From positions 1-38,667 of the forward strand of contig CASDPA010000019.1 of the NCBI GenBank assembly GCA_949282255.1: a DNA stretch of 38,667 nt, read 5' to 3'. Both the position numbers and the translations under genes were made by a program. Positions 1 to 7,871 of the stretch are shown here, piece by piece. The stretch's first letter is position 1. The number at the start of each line of letters is the position of its first letter. The notes beneath the pieces were generated by a model. It had not been told where the DNA came from. It ran no database searches and worked only from the letters and a program-made list of their open reading frames with translations. The stretch is from an uncultured Spirochaetales bacterium (lineage in GTDB: Bacteria > Spirochaetota > Spirochaetia > Sphaerochaetales > Sphaerochaetaceae).

Positions 1-68
1 TAATTCATTATAACATAATTACTTGATTTTTCCAATATATTCGGCAATTCATCTCCACCCTGAAAAGG

Positions 69-902
69 ATGGAGTCTTCTTGCCGATTTTTGATAAACGA
101 TATCCTCAAAATCAAGGAAATGGGGTTCAATACGATAAGAAAACATGTCAAGCTCGAATGTCCAAGATGGTATTATCATGCAGACAGGCTGGGAATGCTC
201 GTCTGGCAGGATATTCCAAACGGTGGAGAAAAATACAACGATTTCACAGTCACCCTGCCCCTTTTTTTTAGATCCTTTTTATCAGACAGGAAACACAGGC
301 GGCTCTTTTCAAGACGGAACAAGAAAGAAAGGGATGACTTTGTGTTTTTCACTTTGGATGTTGTTGCACACCTATATAACCAAACCTCGATCTGCATGTG
401 GGTTCTCTTTAATGAGGGATGGGGACAATTCGACTCAGACGATCTCAGGACAAGGGTTGAGGCTTTTGATGATTCGAGGACCATCGACCAGGCTTCAGGC
501 TGGCACGACCAGAAGAGCGGGGATTTCTCATCCAGACATGTATATTTCTTTCCCTTCAGGATGAAAATGGATGCCAGGTGCGTAATCCTTTCCGAATTCG
601 GCGGATACGGTCTTGATGGAGAAAAAACATCCGAAAGAAGAAAATTCACATACAAGGACAGCAGGGACAAAAAGGAACTAGGGAAAAACCTCCAAAAGCT
701 CTATAGACGGGATGTGATAAGAAACATTCCCAAAGGATTGGCAGCATCGATCTATACGCAACTGTCCGACGTGGAACAGGAAAAAAACGGCCTCCTTTCA
801 TACGACCGTAAAACCGTGAAGGTCGAAAAGGAGGCCATGCTCGAAATAAGAAAGGAAATAGATCAGACATTGAACTTGAAGAACATTATATCCCCATCCT
901 GA
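69..902 (+). pseudogene. 5'-truncated GH2 glycoside hydrolase remnant (beta-galactosidase/glucuronidase-like TIM barrel)
   Basis: The open frame encodes the C-terminal catalytic barrel of a family 2 glycoside hydrolase: GFNTIRKHVK, then WYYHADRLGMLVWQDIP, the acid/base Glu in WVLFNEGWGQFD, ASGWHD, the nucleophile Glu in LSEFGGYG, and the late barrel motif YTQLSDVEQEKNGLLSYDR. The family usually has 600 residues or more, with sugar-binding and Ig-like domains before the barrel; only about 280 residues remain. The loss is not just the window edge. All three forward frames are closed within the first 26 bases (TAA at 1-3 and 16-18, TAA at 11-13, TGA at 24-26), so the upstream domains cannot be contiguous. 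Recognisable homology starts only near base 100. The 3' end overlaps the convergent ychF by 40 bases. I infer a decayed gene whose N-terminal two domains were deleted; expression of the stub is unlikely. Confidence 0.72.
781..836 (-). terminator. Intrinsic terminator of ychF, inside the GH2 remnant
   Basis: On the minus strand GGCCTCCTTTTC (836-825) pairs with GAAAGGAGGCC (799-789), with one bulged base and an inner CGACC/GGTCG helix. It is followed by a run of seven T (complement of 787-781). It begins 27 bases after the ychF stop codon. The structure sits within the last 40 codons of the convergent GH2 reading frame. Confidence 0.75.
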
Positions 903-1969
903 ACAACATACTCTTTTCCTTCAAGACGCAGCTTGCCCGCTTCTTTGACCTTCTGCTCCGAACCATACAGGAAAAGATCCTCGCAGTTGTAGACCTCGGC
1001 CTTGATGAACCCTTTCTCGAAGTCGGAATGGATCACGCCTGCGCATGCAGGGGCCTTGTCCCCTTCATGGAATGTCCAAGCCCTGTCCTCATCCTTTCCG
1101 GCGGTAAAGAACGTCCTCAAGCCCAAAGTCTCATAAGCGGCACGTATAAGCGGATTCAGACCACTTTCCTTAAGACCTACCGCTTCGAGGAATTCCGCTT
1201 TTTCTTCGGCACTGTCCAATGCTGCGATTTCGCTTTCTATCTTTCCGCATATGACAACAACACGGCTACTCTCCTTCTCCGCTATGCCCCGTACGGTATT
1301 GACATATGCATTATCGCCACCGATTGAATCCTCATCCACATTGCAGACATAAATGACAGGCTTCATGGTCAACAGGTGCAGATCATAAACAAGAGCCCTT
1401 TCATCCTCATCAATCAAGATGTTCCTTGCAGGAATCCCTTCAGAAAGCCCCTTCATCAATTTCTCATAAAGCGGTAGCACAAGCTCGTTTTCCTTCTGCT
1501 GTTCCTTACTGACCCTGCCAAGCTTTCCCTGCTTCTGATAGCGCTTTTCCACCGTATCGTAATCGGCAAGGGCAAGTTCGATATTTATCGTCTCTATATC
1601 TCCTGCCGGGTCTATCTTGTTATTTACATGTATTATATCGGGATCCTCAAAGCATCTTACGACATGAGCGATCACACCTACTTCCCTGATCGAGGCAAGA
1701 AACCTGTTACCCAGGCCTTCTCCCTTGCTGGCCCCCTTCACAAGACCTGCTATGTCCACGAATTCCACAGTGGCGGGAATCACCCTTTCCGGGGGAATCA
1801 GCTTGACGATCTTGTCCAACCTCTCATCGGGCACGCTGACCATGCCCACATTGGGATCTATCGTGCAGAAAGGATAGTTGGCCGCTTCCGCAGGCGCGGA
1901 TGTGACAGCCGAGAATATTGTTGACTTGCCCACGTTCGGCAATCCGACTATACCACAATTGAGTGCCAT
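863..1969 (-). CDS. ychF: Redox-responsive ATPase/GTPase YchF (Obg/OLA1 family)
   Basis: A cytosolic P-loop NTPase that binds ATP in preference to GTP, associates with ribosomes and is linked to stress responses. The Walker A is GLPNVGKST at residues 8-16, switch I is in NYPFCTIDPN, and the G3 motif DIAGLVKGASKGEGLGN follows. A coiled-coil stretch lies near residues 130-180 and the C-terminal TGS domain carries FFTAGKDEDRAWTF and ends DGDIMFFKFNV. The 368-residue length is normal for the family. The start is well placed, with GAGGTG a few bases upstream of ATG 1969. The gene diverges from hflX across a 69-base gap, with a TATGAT -10-like box at 1998-1993 on its own strand. A clear terminator follows at 836-781. 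Confidence 0.96.
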   Translation of the reverse strand: MALNCGIVGLPNVGKSTIFSAVTSAPAEAANYPFCTIDPNVGMVSVPDERLDKIVKLIPPERVIPATVEFVDIAGLVKGASKGEGLGNRFLASIREVGVIAHVVRCFEDPDIIHVNNKIDPAGDIETINIELALADYDTVEKRYQKQGKLGRVSKEQQKENELVLPLYEKLMKGLSEGIPARNILIDEDERALVYDLHLLTMKPVIYVCNVDEDSIGGDNAYVNTVRGIAEKESSRVVVICGKIESEIAALDSAEEKAEFLEAVGLKESGLNPLIRAAYETLGLRTFFTAGKDEDRAWTFHEGDKAPACAGVIHSDFEKGFIKAEVYNCEDLFLYGSEQKVKEAGKLRLEGKEYVVQDGDIMFFKFNV

Positions 1970-2000
1970 ATTTTCACCTCGAAATGTACTTTATCATAAA

Positions 2001-2030
2001 TGGACATGCTTAACCAGCCTTGGTTATAAT
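2001..2030 (+). promoter_or_regulatory. Sigma-70-type promoter of hflX
   Basis: TGGACA (2001-2006), an 18-base spacer and a perfect TATAAT (2025-2030). Only eight bases separate the -10 box from the hflX ATG at 2039, so transcription should begin at or next to the start codon. The -35 box abuts the opposing ychF -10-like box. Confidence 0.7.
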
Positions 2031-2038
2031 CATATTCC

Positions 2039-3325
2039 ATGGAAGAAGGTTTTGTTTTGCTGATAACCCTTTTTACCCCGGGGCAGAGGGAGAGAAAGGC
2101 ATACATAGAGGAAATGGAAATCAGAAGCCTGCTTGCGACCTTGGATCTGAAGGTAGGCTTCCATAAGATGCTGACACATAAAGAGGACAACCCCAATTTT
2201 CTGATCGGACCGGGACAGGCTGAAGAAGCGGCGATGGTTGCAAAGGAAATCGGGGCAAAGGAGGTGGTCATAAACGCCTTCTTGTCTCCAAGGCAGGAAA
2301 AAAACCTTGAACGGCTGTTTCAGATCCCGGTTGTGGACCGGGAAAACGTAATTCTTTCGATATTCTTCCAAAACGCCCACTCTCCGGAAGCAAGACTGCA
2401 GATCATGAAAGCACAGGCCGAATATCTCAAACCAAGACTCCAGGCACGGGAGGAGAATCTTTCGCAGCAGCGCGGCGGCGTCAGGGGTGCAAAAGGAGAA
2501 GGAGAACGAAGAATCGAGCTTGAAAGGAGGCTGATCGACGAGAAGATCGGCTTTTTGAAAAAGGAAATCGAGAGGATAAAAAGGAACAGGCAGACGCGCA
2601 GCAAGGAAAGAAAGGCAAATGACATATATACCTTTGCCCTGGTCGGCTACACCAATGCAGGCAAGAGCTCGATAATGAAGGCTCTTACAGGAGCCGACGT
2701 GCTGGTGGAGGACAAGCTCTTTGCCACCCTTGATACCACAACAAAAGTTTTGAGGCTTCCAGGAGAAAGGAAGGTGCTTTTAAGCGATACGGTAGGATTC
2801 ATTTCCAATCTTCCCCACCGTCTGATAGAATCCTTCAGCTCAACATTGACTGAAGCGCTGGATGCGGATGCGATCATAATCGTATCAGACCTTTCCCATC
2901 CGGATGCCTACAGCTGCTATGAGACGACGTTGTCCACTCTCGAGGAGCTTGGGGCAAAGGAAAAGATCAAGCTGCTTGTGCTGAACAAGAGCGACAACAT
3001 CTATGACGACTTTTCGTATCTGAAGCTCAAAAGCACAAATTTCTTGACTGTGGAAACATCGGTCAAAGAAAACAAGGGCATGAAGGAACTGCTTGATGCG
3101 ATGGCTGCAATAAGTGGCGAGAATATGAAAGAGCTGACAATAAGCTGCAATGATGGAACCAGGATCATTCAATCTTTAAAAGGCAAGGCGGAAATCCTCT
3201 CATATTTTTGGAAGGACGATCATGCGGAACTGGCAATACGCTACGCCAAGAAATATGATGCATTCATACGCGAGGTCATAAAAAAATCCGGATCCCAGCA
3301 ATTGGAATCCGGAAACAATCCTTAG
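2039..3325 (+). CDS. hflX: Ribosome-splitting GTPase HflX
   Basis: HflX binds the 50S subunit and splits or rescues stalled ribosomes. The N-terminal HflX domain is seen in FLIGPGQAEE, AFLSPRQEKNLERLF and VVDRENVILSIFFQNAHS. A basic helical linker with LSQQRGGVRGAKGEGERRIE covers about residues 140-160. The GTPase domain starts near residue 200 with GYTNAGKSS (G1), DTVGFISNLPHRL (G3) and NKSD (G4). The 428-residue length is typical. There is no ribosome-binding site before ATG 2039, but the adjacent promoter makes a leaderless message plausible. A later start is disfavoured because the conserved first strand (VLLITLF) begins at residue 6. Its TAG stop overlaps the stop of the convergent outer-membrane gene (bases 3322-3325). 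Confidence 0.95.
   Translation: MEEGFVLLITLFTPGQRERKAYIEEMEIRSLLATLDLKVGFHKMLTHKEDNPNFLIGPGQAEEAAMVAKEIGAKEVVINAFLSPRQEKNLERLFQIPVVDRENVILSIFFQNAHSPEARLQIMKAQAEYLKPRLQAREENLSQQRGGVRGAKGEGERRIELERRLIDEKIGFLKKEIERIKRNRQTRSKERKANDIYTFALVGYTNAGKSSIMKALTGADVLVEDKLFATLDTTTKVLRLPGERKVLLSDTVGFISNLPHRLIESFSSTLTEALDADAIIIVSDLSHPDAYSCYETTLSTLEELGAKEKIKLLVLNKSDNIYDDFSYLKLKSTNFLTVETSVKENKGMKELLDAMAAISGENMKELTISCNDGTRIIQSLKGKAEILSYFWKDDHAELAIRYAKKYDAFIREVIKKSGSQQLESGNNP
3281..3313 (-). terminator. Intrinsic terminator of the outer-membrane protein gene, inside the hflX 3' end
   Basis: On the minus strand TCCGGATTCC (3313-3304) pairs along 10 bases (one G-T pair) with GGGATCCGGA, leaving a 7-base loop AATTGCT, followed by six or more T (complement of 3286-3281). 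It begins 9 bases after the minus-strand stop codon and lies wholly within the last codons of hflX. Confidence 0.8.
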
Positions 3326-3831
3326 TTGAACATCCAGAGGGCACCGATATAACCGGCGAATGCGAATCCAACCTTGAGTTCCGTATTCTCCATGATCGAC
3401 ATTCCCGGAGCAAGGCGGACATAGAGATTGATGGGCACTTCAGGGAATGTGTACTCGATTCCGACCGGAACGAGAATATCCAGATCGAAGCCGAACTTCT
3501 CAGCAAACCTGAAACCTGTCGATGCTCCAATTCCCACAGTTATCGGCATGTGGTTCTTCCTATCGATCTCGATATCATATACCTGATAGGATACGGCAAC
3601 ATCGCCTCCGAGGGTGAAGCTGTCCTTTGTGACCTGGAAATTGCTCAAACCGACGTTTGCAAGAATATCGAATTTGCCGAATCCGAATTTAAGTCCAAGA
3701 CCTGTGTTGGTACCTAGGTTAAGACCTACACCGACAGTTCCGTCATCGGTTGATCCCTTGTAGGAAGCGGCGGTGGCCGGAACAAGGACAAGTGCAATCA
3801 GCATAAGAACCAAAATAAATTTTTTCTTCAT
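3322..3831 (-). CDS. Small outer-membrane beta-barrel protein (porin-like, function unknown)
   Basis: About 169 residues. The first 22 form a Sec signal peptide (MKKKFILVLMLIALVLVPAT, cleaved after AxA). The mature part is made of alternating hydrophobic/polar strands rich in Gly and aromatic residues, such as GVGLNLGTNTGLGLKFGFGK, and ends in hydrophobic-aromatic ALWMFN with a terminal aromatic pattern typical of outer-membrane barrels. I do not recognise a named family; the length suggests an 8-stranded barrel. A longer frame exists upstream, but the start used here has AAGGA six bases upstream of the ATG and begins directly at the signal peptide. Upstream at 3856-3871 is a dyad (TATGGGC-AA-GCCCATA) that could be an operator. 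A strong terminator follows. Confidence 0.8.
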   Translation of the reverse strand: MKKKFILVLMLIALVLVPATAASYKGSTDDGTVGVGLNLGTNTGLGLKFGFGKFDILANVGLSNFQVTKDSFTLGGDVAVSYQVYDIEIDRKNHMPITVGIGASTGFRFAEKFGFDLDILVPVGIEYTFPEVPINLYVRLAPGMSIMENTELKVGFAFAGYIGALWMFN

Positions 3832-3855
3832 TTGTTTTCCTTGTAATATAAAGAT

Positions 3856-3871
3856 TATGGGCAAGCCCATA
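3856..3871. promoter_or_regulatory. Short dyad upstream of the outer-membrane protein gene
   Basis: TATGGGC, two bases, GCCCATA: seven-base perfect arms, 25 bases before the start of the outer-membrane gene. The two-base gap makes an RNA hairpin awkward, so a protein-binding site is the likelier reading. The binder is unknown. Confidence 0.35.
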
Positions 3872-3982
3872 TGAATAATTTACCCCAACCGTTTTTCATT
3901 GTAAAGTGAAGAAAGTATTGAAAAAATACGCGCAACAATGTAACTTTCTATAATTGTTTCGCAACCAAGGAGATACCCCAAA

Positions 3983-4996
3983 ATGAAAGAAAGCCTTTTT
4001 TGTAAAAAAATAGAAGAGATACAGCTTATCCTATCGCTTGAAAAAAAATTCCAGGCCCGGATTGTCAGGGATTTTCTGGTAAAAGGGGTGACAGACTTCG
4101 AAAACATGACCAGCTTGCCGAAAACGGACAGACAAAGACTGGGGGCAAGCGCATTGACAACCCAGGTGGTTGCAAGGATGGACAGTCTTTCAACAATAAA
4201 GCTTGCAATAAGATTGCAGGATGGTCTGACCATAGAATGTGTAAGGCTCTCCGATGGCAAGGACAGGTATACCGCATGCCTCTCAAGCCAGGTGGGCTGC
4301 GCAATGGGCTGTGCCTTCTGCAAGACAGGCACCATGGGCTTGCTGAGAAATCTCACCGCCGCTGAAATAGTGGAACAGTTCGTACAGCTTCAAAAGCTTG
4401 GAGAGCCGATAAGCCACATCGTTTTCATGGGCATGGGAGAAGCTCTGGCCAATTTCAATCCTGTAATGGAGGCCATCGGATGCCTGCATGACGAACAGTG
4501 GTTCGGAATCTCCTATAGGAAAATGACAATAAGCACATGCGGCCTGGTGCCTGCGATAACAAGGCTTGCGGAATTGGATCTGCCCATAAAACTTGCAGTG
4601 TCCCTTGTAAGCGCAAACGACGAAGTAAGAAGCAGGATAATGAAAATCAACAGGGCCTACCCTCTTTCGGACCTGAAGAAAGCATTGATCGCTTTCCAAC
4701 ATCAGGGAAACAAGAGGATAACTCTTGAATACTGCATGCTCTCAGGGATAAACACAAACGAGGCGTCGGCAAAAGAGCTCCAGAGGTTCACACGCGGACT
4801 CGATGCGCTTGTAAACCTCATTCCATGGAATCCCATAGAGGGAATGGATTTCAAAACACCTGAAGATAAGGAAATAGACGGCTTTACAAGATTGCTTGCA
4901 AGACTAGGCGTAAACTATACGATCAGGAGGAGCAAAGGAAGGGAGATTTCTGGAGCATGCGGACAGCTTGCCGCTGAAAACGGCCCTCAGGAGTGA
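3983..4996 (+). CDS. rlmN: 23S rRNA (adenine2503-C2)-methyltransferase RlmN
   Basis: A radical-SAM enzyme that methylates A2503 of 23S rRNA (and often A37 of tRNAs) through a methyl-cysteine intermediate. The CxxxCxxC cluster motif is in QVGCAMGCAFCKTG near residue 110. VFMGMGEALANF, STCGLVPAI, KLAVSLVSANDEVRSRIM and the late NLIPWNPIEG are family signatures. The methyl-carrying cysteine is in SGACGQL close to the C terminus. The length of 337 fits. AAGGAGA precedes ATG 3983, and a TATAAT box lies at 3949-3954 without a convincing -35. The gene ends 10 bases inside the convergent BASS transporter gene. Confidence 0.95.
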   Translation: MKESLFCKKIEEIQLILSLEKKFQARIVRDFLVKGVTDFENMTSLPKTDRQRLGASALTTQVVARMDSLSTIKLAIRLQDGLTIECVRLSDGKDRYTACLSSQVGCAMGCAFCKTGTMGLLRNLTAAEIVEQFVQLQKLGEPISHIVFMGMGEALANFNPVMEAIGCLHDEQWFGISYRKMTISTCGLVPAITRLAELDLPIKLAVSLVSANDEVRSRIMKINRAYPLSDLKKALIAFQHQGNKRITLEYCMLSGINTNEASAKELQRFTRGLDALVNLIPWNPIEGMDFKTPEDKEIDGFTRLLARLGVNYTIRRSKGREISGACGQLAAENGPQE

Positions 4997-5961
4997 TTTT
5001 CCTTTTGGGAAAAAAGAAACCTGCTGACTATTGCGCACACTGTCTGCTGCAGCACGATTCCTGAAATGACAGGTATGGCGGATGCAGGGGGAAAAAAATC
5101 AATCGCAAGAACAAGGGCTGCGCTGATGTTCTTCAATCCCACGGCATAAACAAGGGAGACCGTCTCCTCATGGCGTAGGGAAAAAAGCCTGGATGCAAGC
5201 CAGCCCAGCACGAACCCGGATGCAGAAAGGAGCAATGCAGAAAGCACCTGAGGCACATATATCCAATCAGCCTCGCTTATAAGACGCGACGCCACCTGTG
5301 AAGTGTTTATCATGATCACAAAAAGCAGGGCAAGCTTTGTGAAAGGCTTGAAGCATGGCGCAGCATGGTCGTTGCACCGCCCATGCGTGATATAGTTTAT
5401 CAGCATTCCAGCCAAGCTTGGTAGGACGACCATCATAACCAGAGATTTCATCATTCCAGATACATCGAAGCTTATATCGGACTTGGCCATCAGGTTCACT
5501 GAAAAAGGTGTCATAACCGGTGCAAGGCAGGTTGCAATCACCAATATCGTAATCGACAGGGCCATGTTCCCTCCGTATATTCCACACCACATGCAGGAAA
5601 CCACAGCAGTAGGTATGCAATAAAGAAGGACATACCCTGCAATCACATCTTCGCTTCCATGAAAAAAAACATTCACATAAAGGCAAACCAGAAGAGGCAT
5701 TACGATGTATCCGCATAAGGCAAAAATGAAAACAGGCTTTGGATGCTTTATCGTCGAATAAAAATCATTTACACCGACACTCATGCTGTTGATCAAAGTC
5801 AAAAAGGCAAAGAGCCAGGAGACAGAGGGCTTCATCCAGGATATCGACCCACCCAGAATAAGGCCAAGGACAACCCCCGATGGGGTGAGAAAAGGCATAA
5901 AACGCTCAAGATTCCTGTTCAATCCCCTGAGATTTGACTCCAGTGCATATATATCAAACAT
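4987..5961 (-). CDS. BASS-family (bile acid:sodium symporter-like) transporter
   Basis: An inner-membrane protein of about 324 residues with nine or ten hydrophobic helices. Features of the SBF/BASS family are visible: PSGVVLGLILG near the N terminus, SVGVNDF, the crossover-like GYVLLYCIPTAVVSCMW and ALSITILV, and the later VYAVGLKNISAALVLAI, which resembles the second conserved substrate and sodium region. The substrate is unknown; bacterial relatives move pantoate, bile acids, 2-keto acids or other organic anions. The ATG at 5961 is preferred because CGGAG lies six bases upstream. The longer frame from TTG 5982 begins inside the T-tract of the alaS terminator. The gene overlaps the rlmN stop by 10 bases on the other strand. 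No separate promoter is evident between the alaS terminator and this start. Confidence 0.8.
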   Translation of the reverse strand: MFDIYALESNLRGLNRNLERFMPFLTPSGVVLGLILGGSISWMKPSVSWLFAFLTLINSMSVGVNDFYSTIKHPKPVFIFALCGYIVMPLLVCLYVNVFFHGSEDVIAGYVLLYCIPTAVVSCMWCGIYGGNMALSITILVIATCLAPVMTPFSVNLMAKSDISFDVSGMMKSLVMMVVLPSLAGMLINYITHGRCNDHAAPCFKPFTKLALLFVIMINTSQVASRLISEADWIYVPQVLSALLLSASGFVLGWLASRLFSLRHEETVSLVYAVGLKNISAALVLAIDFFPPASAIPVISGIVLQQTVCAIVSRFLFSQKENHS

Positions 5962-5980
5962 TATGAGCTCCGAAAACATC

Positions 5981-6019
5981 AAAAATAATGGGGAAACCTA
6001 AATCCCAGGATTCCCCATT
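5981..6019 (-). terminator. Intrinsic terminator of alaS
   Basis: On the minus strand AATGGGGAA (6019-6011) pairs perfectly with TTCCCCATT (5995-5987); an inner CCT/AGG helix extends the stem, and it ends in ATTTTT. It begins 9 bases after the alaS stop codon and finishes about 20 bases before the transporter start. Confidence 0.75.
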
Positions 6020-6027
6020 TACCAAAA

Positions 6028-7821
6028 TCATTTCTCCAAGACAGCTTTGATTCTTCTGATTCCAGCTGAAGACGACTGTTCCTTCAATATCCTGAAATGG
6101 CCCATGTCGCCTGTATGGGTGACATGAGGTCCTCCGCAGACCTCTTTGGAAAAATCACCAATCGTGTAGACTGTCACCTTTTCCCCATACTTCGAATCGA
6201 AGAATGCTATCGCGCCCGATGCTCTGGCCTCGTCCAAACTCATGGTCTCGACACTCACCTTCAAATCTCTCTTTATCGCATCATTAACCAGATCCTCCAC
6301 CTGTTGGATCTGATCCTTTGTCATCGGCTCCGGATGGGTGAAGTCGAACCTGAGTCTTTCTGCGGTTATGTTGGAACCTTTTTGACCGACATGGGTTCCT
6401 AAAACCTTCCTGAGCGATGCATGAAGAAGATGGGTTGCAGTATGGAGCGCGGTGGTCTGCTCGCTATGATCTGCAAGTCCGCCCTTGAACTGCTGCTCAG
6501 CACCGGCGCGAGAAATTTCCTGATGCTTTGCAAAACACTCTTCAAATCCCTTCTGATCCACATCAAAGCCATGCTCCGAAGCAAGCTCCTTTGTAAGCTC
6601 GATCGGGAATCCGTATGTATCATAAAGCTTGAAGGCAAGACGTCCGGAAATGGTTCTCGAATTTCCCTTCATGAGATTGGGAAGCATCTTCTCGAACTCC
6701 CTTTCTCCTTTGACAAGGGTCTGGGAGAATTTGTCTTCCTCTTTGGCAAGCTCTTCCATGATGAAAGCCCTGTGTTCCTCGAGCTCGGGGTAAGGCTTGC
6801 AATAAAGGGAAAGGACGACTTCCGCAATCGAGGACAAAAACTCATGGTCTATTCCGAGCTTCTTTCCATGGCGTACCGCCCTTCTGATAAGACGGCGGAG
6901 GATATAGCCCTGTCCGACATTTGATGGAGCAACACCCTTTTGGTCGCCAAGGATGAACACGCTTGTGCGGATATGATCGGAGATTATGCGGATGGAAATA
7001 TCATCATCCTCGTTTTCTCCATATTTCTTGCCACAGAGGGCTTCGATGGCATGGATAATAGGCTGGAAGACCTCGGTCTCGTACACGCTCTTCTTGCCCT
7101 GAAGGACAGCAACCGTCCTCTCGATACCCATGCCTGTATCGATACACTTTCTTTCCATCTCATGGTATGTTCCGTCCTTTTCCTTACGGTATCCCATGAA
7201 AACATCATTCCAGATCTCAAAATATTTTCCGCACTTGCAGCCAGGCTTGCAATCCGGGCCGCATGCAGGACGTCCTGTATCGAAGAACATCTCCGAATCA
7301 GGTCCGCAAGGACCTGTTTCCCCGGCCGGACCCCACCAGTTGTCCTCGCGAGGCATGAAATATATCCTGGAACGATCGATGCCCAAAGAAGCCCAACGAT
7401 CGGCAGCCTGGGTATCACGGGGTACCTCGTCATCCCCTTCAAAGACCGTGACGGAAAGCTTTTCAACGGGGATTTCAAGTACTTTTGTAAGGAATTCGAA
7501 ACTGTACCCGATCATTTCTTCCTTGAAATAATCGCCCAGGGACCAGTTTCCGAGCATTTCAAAGAAAGTCAGATGATGAGGGTCACCAACGCTGTCGATA
7601 TCTCCGGTGCGGATACACTTCTGATAATCTGTCAGCCTTTTGCCGGCAGGATGTTCGGCACCCAGGATATACGGCACCAGCGGATGCATTCCCGCGGTCG
7701 TAAAAAGAACGGTCGGATCGTTTTCCGGAATAAGGGAAGCTCCGGAAATCTGCTTATGTCCCTTGGAGACAAAGAAGTCTATGTACAACTGTCTCAATTC
7801 ATTTGCTGTAATCTTTTTCAT
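6028..7821 (-). CDS. alaS: Alanyl-tRNA synthetase, short form without the beta-barrel insertion and C-Ala domain
   Basis: A class II synthetase charging tRNA-Ala. The catalytic domain carries the motif 2 region FFEMLGNWSLGDYFKEE and motif 3 in DTGMGIERTVAVLQG. The tRNA-binding helical domain follows. The editing site is present: HTATHLLH and CGGPHVTHTGDMG supply the zinc and deacylation residues. About 597 residues remain, against roughly 870-880 in most bacteria. The sequence runs from FKGGLADHSEQTT straight into HTATHLLH, so the usual beta-barrel insertion is absent, and the protein stops after RIKAVLEK with no C-Ala domain. This short architecture is what I know from spirochaetes. ATG 7821 starts the conserved MKKITANELR; the upstream extension in frame is not conserved-looking. 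No strong ribosome site is visible. It follows dprA by 50 bases. Confidence 0.95.
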   Translation of the reverse strand: MKKITANELRQLYIDFFVSKGHKQISGASLIPENDPTVLFTTAGMHPLVPYILGAEHPAGKRLTDYQKCIRTGDIDSVGDPHHLTFFEMLGNWSLGDYFKEEMIGYSFEFLTKVLEIPVEKLSVTVFEGDDEVPRDTQAADRWASLGIDRSRIYFMPREDNWWGPAGETGPCGPDSEMFFDTGRPACGPDCKPGCKCGKYFEIWNDVFMGYRKEKDGTYHEMERKCIDTGMGIERTVAVLQGKKSVYETEVFQPIIHAIEALCGKKYGENEDDDISIRIISDHIRTSVFILGDQKGVAPSNVGQGYILRRLIRRAVRHGKKLGIDHEFLSSIAEVVLSLYCKPYPELEEHRAFIMEELAKEEDKFSQTLVKGEREFEKMLPNLMKGNSRTISGRLAFKLYDTYGFPIELTKELASEHGFDVDQKGFEECFAKHQEISRAGAEQQFKGGLADHSEQTTALHTATHLLHASLRKVLGTHVGQKGSNITAERLRFDFTHPEPMTKDQIQQVEDLVNDAIKRDLKVSVETMSLDEARASGAIAFFDSKYGEKVTVYTIGDFSKEVCGGPHVTHTGDMGHFRILKEQSSSAGIRRIKAVLEK

Positions 7822-7871
7822 AACGGAAACATAGTAGTATTTAAGCCCTGCTTGGTCAACAAAGGAGCAAG

